Of a stretch of 64,000 nt of DNA, positions 11,762 through 24,349 are shown piece by piece. This stretch comes from Antilocapra americana (lineage: Eukaryota > Chordata > Mammalia > Artiodactyla > Antilocapridae): contig ML660774.1 in NCBI GenBank assembly GCA_007570785.1, forward strand, positions 11,252,476 through 11,316,475, read 5' to 3'. Numbering within the stretch: the stretch's first letter is position 1; each line of letters opens with the position of its first letter. The position numbers and the translations under genes were made by a program. Below the pieces are notes generated by a model, which saw only the letters and a list, made by a program, of their open reading frames with translations, had not been told where the DNA came from and ran no database searches.

Positions 11762-12530
11762 GCCAGCTTCCATGTCCTGGCTATTGTAAACAGTGTTGCG
11801 ATGTACATTGGGTTACACGTGTCTCTTTCAGTTCTGGTTTCCTCTGTGTGTATGCCCAGCAGTGGGATTGCTGGGTCGTATGGCAGTTCTATTTACAGCT
11901 TTTTCAGGAATCTCCACACTGTTCTCCATAGTGGCTGTACTAGTGTGCATTCCCACCAACAGTGTAAGAGGGTTCCCTTTTCTCCGCACCCTCTCCAGCA
12001 TCTATTGTTTGTAGACTTTTTGATAGCACCCATTCTGACCAGCATGAGATGGTACCTCATTATGGTTTTGATTTGCATTTCTTTGATAATAAGTGATGTT
12101 GAGCATCTTTTCATGTGTTTGTTAGCCATCTGTATGTCTTCTTTGGAGAAATGTCTGTTTAGTTCTTTGGCCGACTTTATGGTTGTGTTGCTTATTTTTC
12201 TGTAATTGAGCTGCAGAGCTGCTTGTATATTTTTGAGATTAATTCTTTGTCAGTTGTTTTGTTTGCTATTATTTTCTCCCATTCTGAAGGCTGCCTTTTC
12301 ACTTTGCTTATAGTTTACTTCATTGTGCAAAAGCTTTCAAGTTTAATTAGGTCCCGTTTGTTTATTTTTGCTTTTATTTCTATTACTCTGGGAGGTGGGT
12401 CATAGAGGATCCTGCTGTGATTTATGTCAGAGTGTTTTGACTAAGTTTTCCTCTAGGAGTTTTATGGTTTCTGGTCTTACATTTGGATCTTTAATCCATT
12501 TTGAGTTTATTTTTGTGTATGGTATCACAG
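11762..12530 (-). mobile_element. L1 LINE, ORF2 C-terminal part
   Basis: The antisense reading encodes the end of L1 ORF2, for example [20 protein letters not shown] in 11893-12129. Stops and frameshifts interrupt it. A sense-oriented scrap with ACTCCAATATAAAATAG follows at about 12530-12600. Confidence 0.9.
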
Positions 12531-12660
12531 CACTGTTAATTGGCTATACTCCAATATAAAATAGAAAGTTTTAAAATAATCCAAAAAAGTTAACTGAAAA
12601 AAAATGAGGAGGAGGCTGGTAGAGAGTTATTATATGTATGTTTTTTATATTTGTGTTTGC

Positions 12661-12863
12661 ATGGTTAGTTGCTCAGTGGTGTCGAACTCTTTGCGACCCT
12701 GTGCACTGTAACCCTCCAGGCTCCTCTGTCCATGGGATTCTCCAGGCAAGAATACTGGAGTGGGTTGCCATTTCTTCCTCCAGGGGGTCTTCCCAACACA
12801 GGGATCAAACTCTCATCTCCTGCATTGGCAGGTGAATTCTTTAGCTTTGAGCCACCTGGAGTG
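12661..12863 (-). mobile_element. Bov-tA SINE
   Basis: Complete antisense unit from TTAGTTGCTCAGTGGTGTCG through CAAGAATACTGGAGTGGGTT to TTTGAGCCACCTGGAGTGC. Confidence 0.92.
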
Positions 12864-13189
12864 CTTGTATTTGTGTTTAAATATTAAAAATAGTTGTTTA
12901 TCGCTTCTTAGCTTTGATCCATCTTCTCTGAGGGATATTTAATGAATAGCTGAGAAAGTCTGATTTACAGCCAACATTTATTGAATGCTTACTTTATATG
13001 AGCATTGTGCCCGAGACCCGTGTAAAATACAGGTAGTTTATTCAAAGCCCTTATTCTCTCAACCATGCAATCAAGCTGAGATTTGTTTAAGCCTGAAAGG
13101 AGTTTCTTTTGAAGTGGGCCTTGAGTGGGAGTGTTCCATGTGGAGGTAGTTGCATCAGCTTTGATCTGGAAATAATTCAATAGTGGTGC

Positions 13190-13332
13190 TGGGAATTCCC
13201 TGGTGGTCCAGTGGTTAAAAATTGCGCTTTCACTGCCATGCTCCTGGGTTCAAGCCCTGGCTGGGGAATTAAGATCCCATAAGCTTTGTGATTTGGCAGA
13301 AACAGAACCAAAAAAACAAAAACAAAAACTCA
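13190..13332 (+). mobile_element. CHR-type tRNA-Glu SINE
   Basis: Head GGGAATTCCCTGGTGGTCCA, tRNA-like GGGTTCAAGCCCTGGCTGGG and an A-rich tail built of caaaaa repeats. Confidence 0.88.
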
Positions 13333-13911
13333 GACAGTGATGCTGAAAGGTTTGGAGGCTCTGTAAGAACCTAAGCACCTCCATTTATGGATGCCTGCCT
13401 AGAAGCCTTTTCCTAAGCTGTGTGACCAGTTGGGTTGTGTATCTTGAGCTCTCTTTGAGCTTTAGGCCCTGGCTGATCTCTTAGGCTGATCAGGCCGCTG
13501 ATCCCTGTCCTGGAATCCCCGCCTGATCCCTCCGGGGACTTGCCTAGTTGACTGGCTGTGGGTCTAGATGCTCCTCTGGCTTCCTCCTCCTCCATCTGAG
13601 ACAACCACATCTGAAAGTCTTTGTCAGCAACATGCCCCGGTCACTGTCATGATTTTACTCTTCTCTGAAATCACTTATCTCATGATGCTGATAGAGTGAG
13701 GATTTAAATGATTATGACAACGAAACTTGCACACTTAAGTATGAACATGTATGAACATGTATTTGTTCACATGTACAAATGGTTTCTTTCTGTGCGACTG
13801 TCTAGCCCAGAAGAACTTCTGCCCCGCGGGTGTGGTGCCACAGTTGTCAGTGTGGTGCCGTTGTGTAGATGCTTCCCATTGTGGATTGAACATTTGAGAT
13901 CTCAAATAGTC

Positions 13912-14371
13912 ATTTGTTGTTCAGTCGCTAAGTCGCGTCCGACTGTGATCCCTCGGATTGCAGCATGCCAGGCTCCTCTTTCCTCCACTGTCTCCTGGAG
14001 TTTGGTCAAATTCATGCTCATTGAGTTGACGATGCCATCATACTGTCTCCTCCTCTGTGGCCCCCTTCTCCTCCTGCCCTCAATATTTCCCAGCATCAGG
14101 GTCTTTTCCAGTGAGTCTGCTCTTCGCATCAGGTGGCCAAAGTATTGGAGCTTCAGCATCAGTCCTTATAATGAATATTGAGGGTTGATTTCCTTTGGGA
14201 TTGACTGGTTTGATCTCCTTGCAGCCCAAGGGACTCTCAAGAGTCTTCTTCAGCACCACAGTTTGAAAGCATCAGTTCTTCAGTGCTCACCCTTTTTTAT
14301 GGTTGAACTCCCACATCTGTACATGATTACTAGAAAAATCGTATCTTTGACTATATGGACCTTGGCATCCC
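13912..14371 (-). mobile_element. BovB LINE 3' fragment
   Basis: It runs from GTTGTTCAGTCGCTAAGTCG to the block before TTTGACTATATGGACCTTGG. The antisense frame carries MLKLQYFGHLMRRADSLEKT, the BovB protein C-terminal signature. Confidence 0.92.
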
Positions 14372-14471
14372 ACCGTTCTAAGATACATGATATAGACTTT
14401 TTCACCTGTTTTGTAGATTGGGAAAGTTGAGATAGCAGTGAACTTAAGCCATCGGTTTGTGGTGTCATCTT

Positions 14472-15650
14472 TTTTTTTTTTTTTTAATTGTGGTAAAATA
14501 CACGTAACAATTCATCATTTTAACCATTCTTTTTTTTCTTTTAACTTTTTATTTTATATTGAGGTATAGCTGATTAGCAGTGGTGAACACTGAAGGGACT
14601 CAGCCACACATATACACGTATCCATTCTCCCCCAAACTCCCCTTCCATCCAGGCTGCCACATAACATTGAGCAGAGTTCCACGTGCTGTATAGAAAGTCC
14701 TTGTTGGTTGTCTGTTTTATTTATTTTGATTTTTTAAAAAAATTTATATATTTTTAGTTGAAAGATAGTTGTTTTACAGTATTGTGTTGGTTTCTGCCAA
14801 ACCTCAGCATGAATCAGCCATAGGTATACCTATTTCCCCTCCCTCTTGAACCTGCTTCCCACCTCCCTCCCCATCCCACCCCTCTAGGTTGTTACAGAGC
14901 CCCCGTCTGAGTTCCTTGAGTCATACAGCAAATTCCCGTTGGCTATCTATTTTGCATGTGGTAATGTATGTTTCCATGTTACTCTCCGTACATCCCACTT
15001 AACCATCCCACTTAACAATTCAGTGGCATTACGTACATTCACGGTATTGTGTAATCATCACCCCATCTATTTCCAGAATTCTTCATCATCCCAAACAGAA
15101 ACTTTGAAATCATTAAGGAATAATTTCTCAGTTTTCTCCCTAGCTCCTAGTAACCTCTCTTCTACCTTCTGCCTCTGTGAATCTGGCTGTTCTAGGTACC
15201 TCATGTAAGAAGAATCGTACCATGTTTGTCATTTTCTGTCCTTTTCATTTAGAATGTTTTCAAGGTCCACCTGTTTGTAGCATTATTAAAATTTCATTTC
15301 TATGGCCAAATAATATTCCATTGTATTTGTCTACCACATTTAGTTTATTCATTTACCTATGTATACTTGGGTTGCTTCCACCTTTTGGTAACTATACATA
15401 ATGCTGATGTTAACATGGGTGTACAGAGATCTGTTCAAATCCTTGCATTGGGTCCTTTTCAGTTTACCCTTTGGAGTGGAATGCAAGATTGTACGGTAAT
15501 TCTGTGCTTAACTTTTGAAGAACCACCAAACTATTTTCCACAACCACTGCAGCGTTTTACCTACCCGCCAGCGATGCAGGAGGGTTCCAGCTTCTTCACA
15601 TCCTTGCCGATGTTTTCATCATGGCTATGCCAGTGGGTATGATGTGTTAA
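14472..15650 (-). mobile_element. Nested L1 stack: old L1M split by two younger L1 3' ends
   Basis: An old L1M (14472-14530 and 15000-15650) is interrupted by two younger L1 3' ends (about 14535-14725 and 14726-14997). The host copy resumes with AACAATTCAGTGGCATTACG. The interruption point is bracketed by TTTTAACCATTC on the left and CTTAACCATCCC on the right, which looks like a target duplication. Confidence 0.8.
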
Positions 15651-15684
15651 CAGCAAGGCGAGTCAGCTATACATGCACACGCAT

Positions 15685-15909
15685 GTGTGCTTGGTTAATA
15701 AGTTTTGTCTGACTCTTTGCAACCCTAGGAGGGTAGCCTGCCAGGCTCCTCTGTCTGTGGGGTTCTTCAGGCAAGAATACGGGAATGGGTTGCCATTTCC
15801 TCCTCGAAGGAATCTTCCCAACCCAAGAATGGAACCCGAGTCTCTTATGTCTCCTGCATTGCAGGCGGGCTCTTTACTACTACTACTACTAAGAGCCATC
15901 AGGGAAGTT
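15685..15909 (-). mobile_element. Bov-tA SINE with TAC microsatellite
   Basis: Antisense unit with AAGAATACGGGAATGGGTTG and GCAGGCGGGCTCTTTAC. A (TAC)n expansion sits near 15877-15892, just inside the end of the element. Confidence 0.88.
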
Positions 15910-16440
15910 CATACATATACATGTATACCCTGGTTTTTGGGATTTCCTTCCTATTTAGGTTACCGCAGAGCCTTAAGTAGAGCTCCCTGTACTGTGCAGT
16001 AGGTTCTCATTAGTCAATATATTTTATACATAGTAGTATGTATGTGTCAATCCCAATCTCCCAATTCATCCCATCTTTCCTTTGCCCCCTTGGTGTCCAT
16101 ACATTGTTCTTTATGTCTGTGTCTCTATTTCTCCTTTGCAAATTGGTTTATCTGTGCCATTTTTCTAGATTCCACATATACACTGAGATGCAATTTTTTT
16201 TTCTTTCTTACTTCACTCAGTATGACAGCCTCTAGGTCTACCCACATCTCTGCAAATGGCACAACCTCATTCCTTTTTTATGACTGAGTAGTATTCCATT
16301 GTAAATGTGTACCACATCTTTATCCATTCCTCTGTTGATGGACAGCTCATGGTTGTGATTTGTATTTCCCCAGAGACTCATAAAGTTAAGCATCTTTTCA
16401 AGGGTCATTTGCATATCATCCATGGAGAAATGCCTCCTTT
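15910..16440 (-). mobile_element. L1 LINE 3' end
   Basis: Antisense L1 3' UTR and ORF2 end: TTTCTAGATTCCACATATAC, then GAGTAGTATTCCATTGTAAA, then TCTGTTGATGGACAGCTCAT. Confidence 0.85.
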
Positions 16441-17747
16441 CTTTGAATGAAATTTCCCTCTCCTTGGCTTCAGTGTTTCATAGTCCTATATTTTAGCTAT
16501 CTTGGACGTCTGTGTGTATATATGTATTCTTAAGAAGATTGGGTTGAAAGTGGGAAGGTTTTCTCTGTTTTAGTCGAAGATGTTGAAATATTACAGGTTT
16601 ATCCTTTGAGGTAAAAATTTGCTCTTGGGGTCTTCAAGTGGGTTGTATGCTCCCACACACGCAGAGCAGGTAGGCCACTCTACCTGTCTGACTGGAGCAA
16701 GAAAGGCTTGAGGCCTTTAGTCCCATTTAGGATTGTAAAAGGAGGAAGAGGAGGCAGGATGGAAAATGAAGTTGCCTCCCCTTTTGTTTCTTTGTGTTTT
16801 ACAAGAGAGAAAACTTTCTCCCATTTTTATTTTCCCAGCCCCTACATCTTCAGATCCTTGAGATGAAGATGGTGATAGCCAGAGTCAAGTGGGACAAGTA
16901 ACTACTTGGATTGTCTTTTTTGACCTGGAATGCATTTTTTTCCCCATTGAAACAGCACTCTAGCTTGTGTTCAGCTTCTTGGTCTTCGCATGTGTGTTAA
17001 GGGCTAGGGTCTATCTGACCTAATAGGACTTAAATTGTAAGTTAAATTTGTTTTGGTTTGGGGCCAGCCTAGAATCCTCTTCCTCATGAAGAACATCGCT
17101 CCAGGAAAATTAGTTTTGAGTTAAAGTAAATTTTCAAATGAACTGCAGGTGGTGACCTGCTTATAACCTGGGGACCACCTATACCGGCAGAGCAGCTGAA
17201 GGATGTGTGATGAGCTGGGTGGAGCTGTGGATGAAGCACGTGTACAGGAGCCGCAGAGACGGGGGAACAGCACTGACTTGGTGCTTCTGCATCCCACCTA
17301 CTTGGTTGGTGCTCTGGAGCCAAGTTTCTACCTCAGAAATGCCGGCTGTTGATAGACATGTGCCTAGGTGTGATGTCTGTGTGCTGATTGACAAATACAG
17401 AAATATCGAGAGAGACATAAGAGTTTTTTGGGGGAGAGGGGGAGGATCAAGCGATTTTATTGAGGGGCTTTGGGGGAGGATCAAAGGGCTGGAAGCACAA
17501 TGAGATCTGAAGTCTTTCTCCTGGCTAGAGTTTTCCCAGCTTCACAGTCACTGAACCTGCTGGGTTTTGATGCTTCATCAAAGTGTAGCATTTTACCCCA
17601 AGTCTGCCTTTGTGTACTGGGGCAGCCCTAACCTTTCACATGGACGTTTAAAACTGTGTCTTTTCCTTTAATTGTCTTTTTCTTCTGCCTTTTTTTTTTT
17701 TTTTTTAAATATTGACACCCTGGACTTTGCGAATGACTTCCAGCAAC
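16441..17747. other. Unique intronic sequence
   Basis: No repeat or gene was recognised. Open frames on both strands in 17179-17503 show no family features. A T-run lies near 17690-17706. Confidence 0.4.
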
Positions 17748-17942
17748 CCAGCTTCCCTGGTGCCTCAGCAGTAAGGAACCCGACTGCCAATGTAGGAGAC
17801 GAGTTCAATTAGTGGATGGGGAAGACCCCTTGGAGTAGGAAATGGCTACTCACTCCAGTATTCCTTTGTGGGGAAACCCATGGACAGAGGAACCCGCAGG
17901 CTAGTCCATGGAGTTGCAGAGTCCCAGACGTGGCTGAGTATG
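17748..17942 (+). mobile_element. Bov-tA SINE, diverged
   Basis: Head AGCTTCCCTGGTGCCTCAGC, body CACTCCAGTATTCCTTTGTG and tail GTGGCTGAGTATG. Confidence 0.85.
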
Positions 17943-18597
17943 AAGGCTCCAGAAACCTCAGAGCATCTCTATCTCTACTGATCATGGGCTAGCACGGCAC
18001 TTACAGACTCTTCCCCCATGGCCCTACTTGGGTTTGGTCTGAGGCATCAACAGTAAGCTGTTTTAAAAGTTTGGCTCAGAAATGCTGATTTCCAGTGATG
18101 TTTAATTGATTATTTTTTTCCCTTGGGATCTGGTTTCTAATCATTCTATGTAATTTTACAAGGAGGAATAAATTTTCCTCTACCCTTCTAGATTCTTCTG
18201 GCTGGTCTCAGAAGTAAACTGACACGAGACAGACTAGCAGGAGAAAATCACACAGAAGTTTAGTAACATGTATACATGGGAGGGACCCAGGAAAACGGAG
18301 CAACTCATCAAAATAGCTGAAATCCTCACCTTAAACACCATTTCAGATAAAGAAAAAAAAGGATCTTGGGGACAATGGTTTAGGACCTCAGAAGGGAGGA
18401 AGGCAGGTGACACGAAGATGGAAAAGCAAATGTTTGGTAAATAAATGTTTGCTGGGTCAGCAGAGACAATGGGACACAGAGGATTTTTAACAGACTGTTA
18501 GATTCCCCGTCTGCATACCTGGCTCATACCAGATTCTCTATGATGATGGCTCCCTTCTTGGAACAAGTCCGCTGTCTACATTCTTTAGATAGTCCAT
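17943..18597. other. Mostly unique sequence
   Basis: About 18190-18500 resembles a diverged interspersed repeat (AACTGACACGAGACAGACTA), but I cannot place it in a family. Confidence 0.35.
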
Positions 18598-18810
18598 GTG
18601 CGTGCGTGCATGCTCACTCGTGTCTGATTCTTTATGACCCAGGGAGTGTAGCCCACCAGGCTCCTTTGTCCATGGGATTTCCCATGGCAAGAATACTGGA
18701 GTGGGTTGCTGTTTGCTTCTCCAGGGAGTCTTCCTGACCGAGGGATTCAACTTGAGTCTCCTGCATTGGCAGGCGGATTCTTTACCACTGAGCCACCTGG
18801 GAAACCCAGA
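18598..18810 (-). mobile_element. Bov-tA SINE
   Basis: Antisense unit with CAAGAATACTGGAGTGGGTT, ending in CACTGAGCCACCTGGGAAAC. Confidence 0.92.
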
Positions 18811-19211
18811 CAGTCAATGGGGGAAGGTCAGAGTTTCTTTCTGCGTCTTTCGGGCTTGATTGTTTCCAGCTTGAAATAATCTTCATGCCACAGAGAGATT
18901 TTAGGGTGGCAGATTTTGTTACCCTGCAGCTATATACCTTAATTTCTCTGGGAGCCTGACTGGTGTCTCAGAGAATGAAGAGAAACAGTTATCAGCCTAG
19001 GCTAACTTTTCAAATCAAGAGGGGAAAGGAGGGAATATTGCGCACATGTTTGTTGCACCTGTTTGTAACCTGACAGGATGCTTTAGTTTCTAGGAGGTAG
19101 TTTCTCTTCCTTAGGAACATATCTTCAGAGGGTTCATCTCTTGTAGATTGATTCTTTTATATGGATTAAATAGTTTTCTTATATAATCTTCAACAAGTTC
19201 TTAAGCTGCTA

Positions 19212-19715
19212 CTTTTTAAAAATTTATTTATTTTAAATTGTAGGATAATTGCTTTGCAGTATTGTGTTGGTTGAATATGGTATGAATCAGCCATACATAT
19301 ACACATGTCCCCTCCCTCTTGAACCCCCACCCCCACCCCATCCCTTCCTCACCCCCACCCCATCCCACCCCTCTAGGTCATCACAGGGCACCAGGCTGAG
19401 CTCCCTGCATTATACAACAACTTCCCGTTAGCTATCTATTTTGCACATGATAGTGTATACGTTTCAATGCTACTCTCTGTTTGTCCCACCCTCTCCTTCC
19501 CCCAGTGTGTCCACAAGTCTATTCTCTTTGTCTAAGTCTCCATTCCTACCCTGCAAATAGGTTAATTAGTACCATTTTTCTAGATTCCATATATATATGT
19601 GTGTGTTAATATATGATATTTGTTTTTCTCTTTCTGACTTACTTCACTCTGTATAATAGGCTCTAGATTCATCCACCTCATTAGAACTGACTCAAATTTG
19701 TTCCTTTTTATGCTA
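19212..19715 (-). mobile_element. Ruminant L1 3' UTR end
   Basis: Antisense L1 3' end starting at a T/A-rich run and reading TTGCAGTATTGTGTTGGTTG, then TCACAGGGCACCAGGCTGAG, then CTGACTTACTTCACTCTGTA. Confidence 0.88.
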
Positions 19716-20782
19716 AGCTGCTTTTTTCATAAGCTTGTATTAACTTTATTTCCCCCTACCTCTTCTCCCTCTGTTTCTTTGTGAAGTATCCGAAGTAGTT
19801 GTGCAGTTTGAGAAACTGGAAGAACTACTTTGGTTATTCAGTAAACCGTCTGGACTGTTTCTGCTTAGTGCCTAGATCTTCTTTATCATTGAGTGATACT
19901 GGATTACAAAAAAGATTGAACATACAGTGTTTAGTTTTTGGCCTAGTTTCCCTTTGTAGAAAAACATAATCTGCTTCGAGACCAGTACTGAATGTCTTGG
20001 TTTTCTTATCTTAATTGGCATTGGCGATTGTAGCCGAACTGCTTCCTTGGTGTGACATCAAAAGATGAAGCTGGCCTCTTGTTCTAGGAAGCAGGTCCAG
20101 ATAATTTTGTTTTAGCAGATGTGCCTGAAAGTTGTAGTAAGAGTCCCTTTATTTATTTCCTCTTTGGTGTAGTCACTGGGAGATTGAGAACATTAGGGAC
20201 TCAGCTTTGGATAATGCAAGTGAAATATTTACCCTTGCTCATTTGTAGCTTTGAGACACAGACTGTTTATTTAATACATTACATTGGTGTAGATAGTCTT
20301 TAATGTATTTTTTTAAATTGTTGTATTCTTTAAGCTTGTATCTAGTTTCTGCAGGCTTGGTTTCTTTTCTTTGAAGTTACATTTGATCTTCTTAATGCAG
20401 GGTTAGTTTGCGGTACTTGTGCCATTTCACCTAAGGTGGTTAAATGCATATTGTTAAAGAAGATAAAAATTTAGGATAGGGCTTTATTCTAAATGTACCA
20501 TTAAATCATACTTTTATGAGGCAAGATGGTGGTGACTCGAAGAGGCTGGAGGCAAGAGTATTTAATCTTGGAAACAGTTGAATGAACTTGGAAGTCATCC
20601 GAGCTGCTAACTTGTGTGATTCTTGGGGCACCATTACCATCATCTTTAATATAACTCTACTGTTAACATTTCTTTTCCACAGAATATGTGTGAATGGTGA
20701 CTCCTAAAGTTAGATCATTGAAAGCAACACTAAAAGCCACAACTTATTTTCTCTAGACCAGAATTTCCTTACCTACAGAATA
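19716..20782. other. Unique intronic sequence
   Basis: Nothing recognised. Confidence 0.4.
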
Positions 20783-20965
20783 AGTAGGTTGTAAAGAATC
20801 TGCCTGCATTGAGGGAGCCATGGGTTCAGTCAATGGGCCTAGAAGATTCCCTGGCTACCCACTCCAGTATTCTTGTCTGGAGAATCTCATGGACAGAGGA
20901 TCCTAGAGGGCTATGGTCCATGGGGTCGCATAGAGTTAGACATGACTGAGCAACCAACACCTTTA
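20783..20965 (+). mobile_element. Bov-tA SINE, 5' diverged
   Basis: The body is clear: ACCCACTCCAGTATTCTTGT, then ATGGTCCATGGGGTCGCATA, then GACATGACTGAGCAACCAAC. Confidence 0.88.
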
Positions 20966-21238
20966 TTTTCAGATTGGATTCAGTGAACCTGGACACTTGA
21001 GCCAGCCTAGTGTTTGTCAACCCCTCTTCTGCGAGTGGGCCCTGTTTACAGGAGAATAGTAAAATTACCTTTGTTCATAAGAGTAGTCTGTTTCAAGAGA
21101 CGTTCATCTGTTGTAGTCTTTGGATTCAGGAATAGACTGCTACAAGACTTCTTGGAATGTGTTTCAGGAGTGTGAATTGAATGGTTCTATTATTGGAATT
21201 TGAAAGACATTTATTTAGGGACCGCATTGACTGTTTTG

Positions 21239-21692
21239 TAAAGTCCGAATGTTCCTTGACTTACAGTGGTTCGACTTGATGGTGCAAAATTGTGTTAATG
21301 CTTTCAGTAGAAGCCATATTTTGAATTTGGAGCTTTTCCTGGGCTAGGATCCTCTCTCCTGATGCTGGGCATTGTCAGGCACATCAGCCACGTGATCACA
21401 GTTGTAAAAAACCGATACACTTACCTTTCTGTACCCAGACAGCCATTCTGTTTTTCACTTTCAGTGCAGTATTCAATCATCTACATGAGACAGCACATTA
21501 TTCTAAGTTTTGTGTTAGGTGGTTTTGTCCAACTGTAGGCTAATGGAAGTGTTCTGAGCAGTTTGAGGTAAGCTAGTTAAACTGATGTTTGGTAGGTTAG
21601 GTGTACCAAATGCATTTTCAACTTATACTGTTTTCAACTTCCAATGGGTCTGTCAGCATGTAACTCCATCATAAGTTGAGGAAGATCTGTAA
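21239..21692. mobile_element. Tigger-type DNA transposon relic (non-autonomous)
   Basis: The left end GTTCCTTGACTTACAGTGGT and the right end CATCATAAGTTGAGGAAGAT are diverged inverted repeats. Internal landmarks match Tigger-derived elements: GTGCAAAATTGTGTTAATGC, then GTTTTTCACTTTCAGTGCAG, then GTAGGTTAGGTGTACCAAAT. TA dinucleotides flank both ends. No transposase frame remains. Confidence 0.75.
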
Positions 21693-21756
21693 CAGCTTTG
21701 ACACTAGTTATTCATGTTTTGAAGAGCAGATATGTTGACCTAAGAGTCTGAATAAA

Positions 21757-22128
21757 GTGAAAGTGAAGTTACTCAGTCATGTCCGACTCTGCAACCCCAT
21801 GGGCTGTAGCCTACCAGTCTTCACCATCCATGGGATTTTCCAGGCAAAACTACTGGAGGGGGTTGCCATTTCCTTCTCAAAAAAAAAAAAAAAAAAAACA
21901 AAACCCCAAAAAACCTATATAAAGATGTACAAAAAAATTGAACAGACACTTTACCCAAGAGGGTCTACGGACAGCAAACGTCATTTGGAAAGATATCCAG
22001 TATCATTAGTCATTAATATTAATATATCAATATCACTACCCCATGGACTGTAGCCCACCAGACTCCTCTGTCCATGGAATTTACCAGACAAGAATACTGA
22101 AGTGGGCTGCTATTTCCTTCTCCAAAGA
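21757..22128. mobile_element. Two antisense Bov-A pieces around a poly(A)/L1 scrap
   Basis: A Bov-A fragment (about 21757-21880) ends in an 18-base A run. A sense L1 ORF2 scrap follows with TTGAACAGACACTTTACCCA (about 21935-22010). A second Bov-A fragment follows at about 22035-22125 (ATGGACTGTAGCCCACCAGA). Confidence 0.75.
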
Positions 22129-24224
22129 TTCTGAATAAATGAACTCCAATCTTTTAATTTCAATTTTTATGGAAAAAAAATGGTGATCAAAGAAGTACAA
22201 TTTGTAAAGAATGTATTTCATTCCATTGGAATATAGATGTATCTTTAATATCTTGGTATTTAAATAAGATTCCAAAAGTAATTATAAATATTTAATGAAA
22301 TGTGTAATACAAACGTATAATGTGGCAGTCTCTTCTACACCCCTGCTCCAACCTAAGGGGATGGTGATAAACTCTTGAAATGATATGGTTCTTACCCTTC
22401 TAGAACTTTCTCTTAAACAAATGTTAAGTTGAAAATTTCTGAGTATTCACCTTAAGTTTAAAGGATATGAAATGCCTAAAAATTTATTAGTATAGGAAAT
22501 GAGAAGTGAAATTGTAGGTAAAGTAATGAAGATTATACCTTAAATCTCAGTTTTCTATTTTGATATAAATGCTTACTTTTCTTCCAATATTTTGTTTGTT
22601 TCCAAGTCACTGGAGTATTCTGGTTACTTTAATTCAGAAGCAGTCACCCAGCGACAGTGAGTGCTGATTTAATCTGACAAGTGAAAGTAACTCCTGTTTA
22701 GACCTGGTCTGGATAGGCCGGGAAGTTGCTTACTTCACAGAACACTTTGTTTTTGTTTTGAGTTTTACTGGAAGTGATGTACAGTATAGCCAAGAAACAT
22801 ACACGTTTTCTCTCTTGTAAGGCTTAAAAAAATCTGTGATGTTTTGTTGGCAGAGAGTCCAAGGGAAATTCTTTACTTTGGAAAAAAAAAAATTAGTCAT
22901 GATACCCAGCCGTATTACTGCTGCAGGGCCGAGCTGGTCTTTGAATGGTCCCTTGAGAGGATTCATCGTATGAGTATGGTGTGCATTTCCTTCAGTGTGG
23001 CTATAGTTTCTGCATTGTGATATGAAGAAGACAGTCCCTAAGGTGCAGCCAAGTATGTTTTTTCTTAAAACTTGAATGAGACATCACTTGTTGATATTGA
23101 TATCTGTTGATTTTGATTTCTGAGAAATATAGGTAAGTTACCTTGACGTGGTTTATTTGGGGCATTTAAATTAAGCAAAAATGCTAGAGTTAATTATGTT
23201 TTAGAAGTGGTACTTTTAGAAAAATGCCTTTTCAGTCAGATGCCCTTTTTCATCTCCTTCTATTTGTGATATTCATCTTATTAAAATACCACTATTTCAG
23301 GATAAATTCTACAATGTGTGAAAGCCAAAGATTATTATGAACAAATGATCATATAAAAATGATCGCTTTTTTAGAGAGGAAAAGAGTTCAACCCCTGTGA
23401 TGCTGTGTTTTGTGTTTAAGTTGCTAAATATAAATTTCACGCATTGCCTCATCAGAGTTCACATGTTACCTAGTCAGTTTTTTAATATAATATATAATTT
23501 TATATATTGTAAATTTTCTATATTGTCACAACATGGTCATTTTATGTTTTTTTTTTTTTTTACACCTGCAGTAGCAAAGTGTATGGTAGGAGATGATTCC
23601 AGATATACTTTAGTTACTCTGTCATCTGCAGTTTCTAGATCCTTGATTATTTGGTCAGCTTTGCATTGTGATTCTGGTTATAACTCTGAGTCCATGTGAG
23701 AGAGAGAGAACCGAAGAGGGTGGGAGGGAGGGAGGGAGGTGTGGATGAAAGCTAGAACTACTGAAATATTTATGATTTAAAATGCTCTGAGCATGTTTAA
23801 CCTGGCCATTTGACTTCCATGCTATCTTAGCAACAAGATAAGAGAATTATGGAAACACAGCTTGGTTGTTTATGATGTTTGATATGTTTAAAGAATATAG
23901 AATGTCCTGAAATGTAGATATTTGTAAAAGGAAAACATTAAAACATTCTATTTAGGAGAATTTCTGACTAAAGCTTTCAGGAATGCAGTTTTAAGAGTCT
24001 GTGAGTGTGTGGGGTCTTCCACATGCTGGTTTGAGGTTTTAGGAAATTCTTCAGCCAGAAAGTCTTGGAATAAAAGTACATTTTTGGAATAAAGTCCAGA
24101 GATCCGAATTCTTGAAGCTCAGGAGGTTGTTAACAGGCTTTGTGTTGAATGTTCTAGCAGATTCTTCTTCAGTGGTGGTGTCCTTATCCTAATTAGCCAG
24201 GGCTTCACTCTCTCTGCCCCTCTT
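22129..24224. other. Unique intronic sequence with simple repeats
   Basis: No gene was recognised. A GA/GGGA-rich tract (GAGAGAGAGA then GGGAGGGAGGGAGG) lies at about 23699-23740 and a T run at 23550-23564. Confidence 0.4.
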
Positions 24225-24315
24225 GCAAATGTTGTTTAGTTGCTAAGTTGTGTCCAACTCTTTTGCTATCCTATGGACTGAAGCCACCAGCTCCTCTATC
24301 CATTGGATTTCCTTC
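24225..24315 (-). mobile_element. Bov-A SINE, short diverged fragment
   Basis: GTTTAGTTGCTAAGTTGTGT followed by CAGCTCCTCTATCCATTGG is a decayed antisense Bov-A. Confidence 0.7.
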
Positions 24316-24349
24316 AAGTGTGGATTTATCTAAAAAAGACTAACTATGC

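Noticed and set aside
17179..17503. Overlapping 98- and 101-codon open frames on opposite strands
   Set aside because: Mirror-image frames over the same bases with no motif. Probably chance.
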